Shown here: one piece after another, positions 61,093-64,000 of the stretch
How the letters are laid out: each line of letters starts with the position of its first letter
Position numbering within the stretch: position 1 is the stretch's first letter
From: Comamonas piscis
Lineage (GTDB): Bacteria > Pseudomonadota > Gammaproteobacteria > Burkholderiales > Burkholderiaceae_C
Direction: 5' to 3'
Length of the DNA: 64,000 nucleotides
NCBI RefSeq assembly: GCF_014109725.1
Contig: NZ_CP058554.1
Location: forward strand, 4,154,001-4,218,000
Translations under genes and position numbers: made by a program
Notes under the pieces: generated by a model
What the model saw: the letters and a program-made list of their open reading frames with translations, nothing else
Database searches by the model: none
What the model was told of the DNA's origin: nothing

Positions 61093-62148
61093 ATGCCTAA
61101 CCACCCTGCCATGCACCCGGAGCGTCTCACGCTCAAAACCGTGGCCGCCCTGGCGGGCGTCTCCACCGCGACCGCCGACCGGGTGCTGAACCAGCGCCCC
61201 GGCGTGCGCCCCATCACCGTGCAGAAAGTGCGCCAAGCCGCGCAAGCGCTGGGATACCTGCCCGATGCGCTAGCCAATGCTGCGCCCCAATCCGCGCCGT
61301 GGAAGCTGGCCTTTGTGCTGCCCCAAGGGCAGAACCCCTACCTGCGCATGCTCGGCGACACCATTGGTTTTTCAGAAAGCCACCAGGCGCCCTTCAACGT
61401 CAAATGCCAGGTGGAATATGTCGAAAGCTTCAACCCCGAAGCGCTGGCCGCCACCTTGCTGCGCCTGGGCAAACGGGTACAGGGCATCGCCTTTATGGCG
61501 ATCGAGCACCCGGCGGTGCGCGAAGCGGTGCAACAGCTCGCCGACCGGGGCGTGCCTACGTTGACTGTGATCTCCGACCTGGACAACAGCGCCCGCATTG
61601 CCTATGTGGGGCTGGACAACCGCGCCGCCGGCCGCACCGCCGCCTACCTGCTGGCCCGCTTTATCGGCAGCCAGCGCCGCGATGCGCAAATCGCGCTGAT
61701 AGCAGGATCGCGCAGCTACCTGGCACATGAGGAGCGCGAGGGCGGCTTTCTGCAACTGCATGCCGAGCAGTTCCCCGACATGCAGATCCTGGGCCTGCGC
61801 GAGAGCTATGACGATGCATCCCGCAACTACCAGCAGACCAAAGAATTGCTGCAGCGCCACCCGCATATCGCCGGCATCTACAACATCGGTGGTTCATCGG
61901 ATGGGGTTGGGCGGGCATTGCAGGAAGCCGGCCGCGAGCACCAGGTCGCCCTCATTGGCCACGGCCTCACCCCCGACACCCGCGCCCTGCTGATCAACGG
62001 CACCATGGACGCCGTCATCACCCAAAGCCACCTGGGCATCATCATGAGCTGCATCCGCATGTTCAGCAATCTGCGGGATCAGCTCGACACAATGACGGCG
62101 GTGGACATCGTGCGGAGTCAGATTATTTTTCGGGAGAATTTGCCTTGA
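61093..62148 (+). CDS. LacI-family transcription regulator
   Basis: The 351-residue protein has an N-terminal LacI helix-turn-helix (LTLKTVAALAGVSTATADRV) with hinge QALGYLPDALA. A periplasmic-binding-protein-like effector domain follows (about residues 65-350) with AFVLPQGQNPYLRMLGDTIG, YVGLDNRAAGRTAAYLLARF and IAGIYNIGGSSDGVGRAL. It is divergent from the TRAP/RLP operon and likely represses it until a sugar acid or phosphate binds. A start six codons later (MHPERL) is possible. Confidence 0.92.
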   Translation: MPNHPAMHPERLTLKTVAALAGVSTATADRVLNQRPGVRPITVQKVRQAAQALGYLPDALANAAPQSAPWKLAFVLPQGQNPYLRMLGDTIGFSESHQAPFNVKCQVEYVESFNPEALAATLLRLGKRVQGIAFMAIEHPAVREAVQQLADRGVPTLTVISDLDNSARIAYVGLDNRAAGRTAAYLLARFIGSQRRDAQIALIAGSRSYLAHEEREGGFLQLHAEQFPDMQILGLRESYDDASRNYQQTKELLQRHPHIAGIYNIGGSSDGVGRALQEAGREHQVALIGHGLTPDTRALLINGTMDAVITQSHLGIIMSCIRMFSNLRDQLDTMTAVDIVRSQIIFRENLP

Positions 62149-62166
62149 AGGGCCTGGCCAAACCCG

Positions 62167-62715
62167 TCAATCGGCGGCGATGACCGCGCCCGGTTTGCGT
62201 TTGGGCTTGGCCGCCTTTGCGCGCTCGCGGGCCAAGGTCTCATGCGCATGCGCCGTCAGCAGGTCCAGCGCCCGGTCGAAAACCTCGCGCTCCTGGCTGC
62301 TGAGCACCGACAGCAGCTCCTCATTGCGCTTGACGGCCTTGGGGAACACCTTGCGGTAGAGCTGCTTGCCCTTGGCCGTGAGGCTCAATTGCACGCCCCG
62401 GCCATCGGACTGGTCCGCGCCGCGCTGCAGAAGGCCTCGGTCAATCATCAGCGACACCGCACGGCTGGCCAGACTCTTGTCGATATTCACCTCACGTGCC
62501 AGGCCTTGCAGGGACATGGGCGCATTCGCACCCAACATTCCCAGGATCCGCCATTCCCGGGGGTCCAGCTCGAAATCACGTTGGTTCGACTCTGCAGCCA
62601 GGCGGCTCCAATGGCTTGCAAGCATGTTCAGGCGAAACGACACCAGCTCCTTGAAATGGCTGGCGGTCTTGGGCTCCTGAGCATCTGCGGAAGGCATGAG
62701 GTCTGTTTTAGGCAT
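62167..62715 (-). CDS. MarR-family transcription regulator
   Basis: The 182-residue winged-helix protein has the MarR pattern FELDPREWRILGMLGANAPMS, LAREVNIDKSLASRAVSLM and then the wing DRGLLQRGADQSDGRGVQLSLT. The C-terminus is Lys/Arg-rich (RAKAAKPKRKPG). It lies 17 bp downstream of the thioesterase gene and ends the minus-strand unit that enters from the right window edge. Its target is unknown, and it is probably that unit itself. Confidence 0.9.
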   Translation of the reverse strand: MPKTDLMPSADAQEPKTASHFKELVSFRLNMLASHWSRLAAESNQRDFELDPREWRILGMLGANAPMSLQGLAREVNIDKSLASRAVSLMIDRGLLQRGADQSDGRGVQLSLTAKGKQLYRKVFPKAVKRNEELLSVLSSQEREVFDRALDLLTAHAHETLARERAKAAKPKRKPGAVIAAD

Positions 62716-62732
62716 TCATGAAGTATAGAAAA

Positions 62733-63182
62733 TCACGGAGACCGTTGGCTCCGTTTTCGGCGAATTCTCAACGAGGCGGTGCCTGAAGCCACCAGGCGGT
62801 CTGCTGCATCGCGGATTTCCGCCCGGCAAAACACCAAGGTTTGGGCCGCATGCTCCACCCAGGCCTTGACCTGCAAGTCGCCCTCCGCCGGCTGCATGTA
62901 CTGCACATGCAGGTCGGTGGTGCCACCCAGCTCCTCCACCCCTTCCAAGGTCCGGCTGGCACGGGCCATGGCGCTGTCGAGCATGCTGGCAAGCACGCCG
63001 CCATGGATGGCGCCCCGGCGGTTCAGAAGCTCTTTGCGCAGCGCAAGCCGGAGCACGGCACGGCCGCCAGCGGCCGTCTCGGTCACCAGGCCCAGCCATT
63101 CGGCAAAAGGGGCCACCTCCGGGTAGGCGGATAGCGCTGGCTCAGGGTCGGCAGCGGTCATATCAGTGGCCGGTGGCGGCAT
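62733..63182 (-). CDS. PaaI-type hotdog-fold thioesterase
   Basis: The 149-residue protein has the hotdog core with NRRGAIHGGVLASMLDSAMARA, the HGG motif of PaaI/YbdB-type thioesterases, and VQYMQPAEGDLQVKAWVEH. It should hydrolyse an acyl-CoA thioester in the cytoplasm. A GGAGAAGCT ribosome-binding site supports the start at 63182. It lies 25 bp downstream of the HMG-CoA-lyase-like gene, so the two may act on the same CoA pathway. Confidence 0.9.
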   Translation of the reverse strand: MPPPATDMTAADPEPALSAYPEVAPFAEWLGLVTETAAGGRAVLRLALRKELLNRRGAIHGGVLASMLDSAMARASRTLEGVEELGGTTDLHVQYMQPAEGDLQVKAWVEHAAQTLVFCRAEIRDAADRLVASGTASLRIRRKRSQRSP

Positions 63183-63207
63183 AGCTTCTCCGTAGCGCTT
63201 GCAACAC

Positions 63208-64000
63208 TCATCGCGCTGCTCCGCGCAAGGGGTTCAAGCCGCTGCGCACCACGCGGGCATGTAGCTCTCGTCCCAGTACCGCTTCGCACAGCTCTGCGGT
63301 CTCCAGCAAGGCCTGCATGTCGATACCGGTCTTGACACCCATGTTCTCGAACAGGTCGATCAGGTCCTCGCTGCTGACATTGCCCGTGTGGCCGCCGCCG
63401 TATTTCACCTTGGCGGGATGGCCACCCACGCCGCCCATCGCGCAGTCAAAGTGCCGCACACCGGCATCCAGCGCAGCCACATAGTTCACCAAGCCGGTGC
63501 CGCGCGTGTCATGAAAGTGCGCAATCGGCGTCACATCGGGGTAGGCCGATCGCATGCGCCTGAACATCTCTGCCGTCACACGCGGCGTTGCGGTGCCCGT
63601 CGTGTCGCCCAGGGTCACATAGCGCACCCCGGCATCCCGAAAGCGTCCCACATCGGCCAGCACGCTCTCGGGGTCGACCCACCCTTCGAAAGGGCAACCA
63701 AAGGCCATCGAGATCGTTCCGATCAGCCGGAACTGCTCAGCAGCGGCTGCGGCCATCTGCGCAATGTTCTGCCATTGGTCCGCCCGGCTGCGGGCCAGGT
63801 TCTTCAAGGAATGGGTGTCGGTTGCCGACACCAGCAGACTGATCTCGTTGGCGCCATAGCCGGCCTCGCGGTCGGCCAGTGCCCGCTCCACCGCGCGGAG
63901 ATTGGCACAGGTCGCCTTGTAAAACGCACCCGCTGCACGCGGCAGCGCCTGCAGCAGCTCGCTGGCATCGGCAAACTGGGGAATCACCTTGGGGTTGGAA
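63208..64000 (-). CDS. HMG-CoA-lyase-like (DRE-TIM) enzyme, 5' end outside the window
   Basis: About 263 C-terminal residues of a DRE-TIM barrel enzyme are visible, with SNPKVIPQFADASEL at the left end. ISMAFGCPFEGWVDPE, LGDTTGTATP, and HFHDTRGTGLVNYVAALDAG are typical of HMG-CoA lyase. The active-site loop reads GGVGGHPAKVKYGGGHTGN. Standard lyases have a Cys in GGCPYA. The Cys-to-His change suggests another reaction, perhaps a different aldol cleavage of a CoA ester. The start is missing, so length cannot be judged. Confidence 0.85.
   Translation of the reverse strand, partial: SNPKVIPQFADASELLQALPRAAGAFYKATCANLRAVERALADREAGYGANEISLLVSATDTHSLKNLARSRADQWQNIAQMAAAAAEQFRLIGTISMAFGCPFEGWVDPESVLADVGRFRDAGVRYVTLGDTTGTATPRVTAEMFRRMRSAYPDVTPIAHFHDTRGTGLVNYVAALDAGVRHFDCAMGGVGGHPAKVKYGGGHTGNVSSEDLIDLFENMGVKTGIDMQALLETAELCEAVLGRELHARVVRSGLNPLRGAAR

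Noticed and set aside
1..64000. CRISPR arrays, tRNA and rRNA genes
   Set aside because: No regularly spaced short repeats, cloverleaf sequences or rRNA segments were recognised by eye on either strand.

Overview
The window is one contiguous stretch of a GC-rich bacterial chromosome. It most likely comes from a betaproteobacterium of the Burkholderiales, family Comamonadaceae (Comamonas or a close relative). This is inferred from gene order and family content: zapA followed by 6S RNA, dapA-bamC, a Bug-type periplasmic receptor, a fused OHCU decarboxylase/allantoate amidohydrolase, a malic enzyme with a phosphotransacetylase-like tail, and high GC with leftover GC-rich antisense reading frames. 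No rRNA, tRNA, CRISPR array, transposase or integrase was recognised.

Layout. 1-5680 (minus): a B12 uptake and salvage operon, btuB-cobB-cobU-btuF-btuC (the last cut by the window edge), preceded by a cobalamin riboswitch. 5731-7627 (plus): a ZapB-like coiled coil, zapA, 6S RNA and a TSUP permease. 7645-10499: hemN and an fnr-type regulator, divergent around a perfect FNR box, then a universal stress protein. 10610-16506 (minus): a malonate-use operon (GntR regulator, malonyl-CoA decarboxylase, Bug receptor, enoyl-CoA hydratase, malonyl-CoA synthetase) with a palindromic operator candidate. 16604-23873: an amino-acid-type binding protein, lgt, dapA-bamC, an Ala-rich lipoprotein, a RoxA-like ribosomal oxygenase and a SlyD-type FKBP. 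23885-26918: a GbsR/MarR regulator and a four-gene redox/membrane operon that share a dyad operator. 26923-36472: DyP peroxidase, GlxA-type AraC regulator, MFS transporter, spermidine-synthase-like protein, class II and class I fumarases side by side, a small charged protein and a GntP permease.

36631-52140 is a purine (xanthine/urate) breakdown region: puuD, xdhC, hiuH, a GntR regulator, puuE, the uraD-allC fusion, an M20 hydrolase and an NCS2 xanthine/uracil-type permease. Three copies of one GTGTATACAC-centred palindrome (near 38057, 45618 and 50576) suggest one regulon. The region is interrupted at about 40.3-45.2 kb by a low-GC Rhs island. The island holds a shortened Rhs protein with a toxin tip and a Sel1-repeat immunity partner, then a second, decayed toxin tip with a frameshifted immunity gene.

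52244-64000: maeB, then a minus-strand cluster of a LacI-controlled TRAP transporter, a VOC protein, a RuBisCO-like protein and a DUF1537 (four-carbon acid sugar) kinase. This cluster looks like a catabolic pathway for an unidentified sugar acid and is the best candidate for undescribed biochemistry. The window ends with a MarR regulator, a PaaI-type thioesterase and an HMG-CoA-lyase-like enzyme that lacks the usual active-site cysteine and is cut by the window edge.
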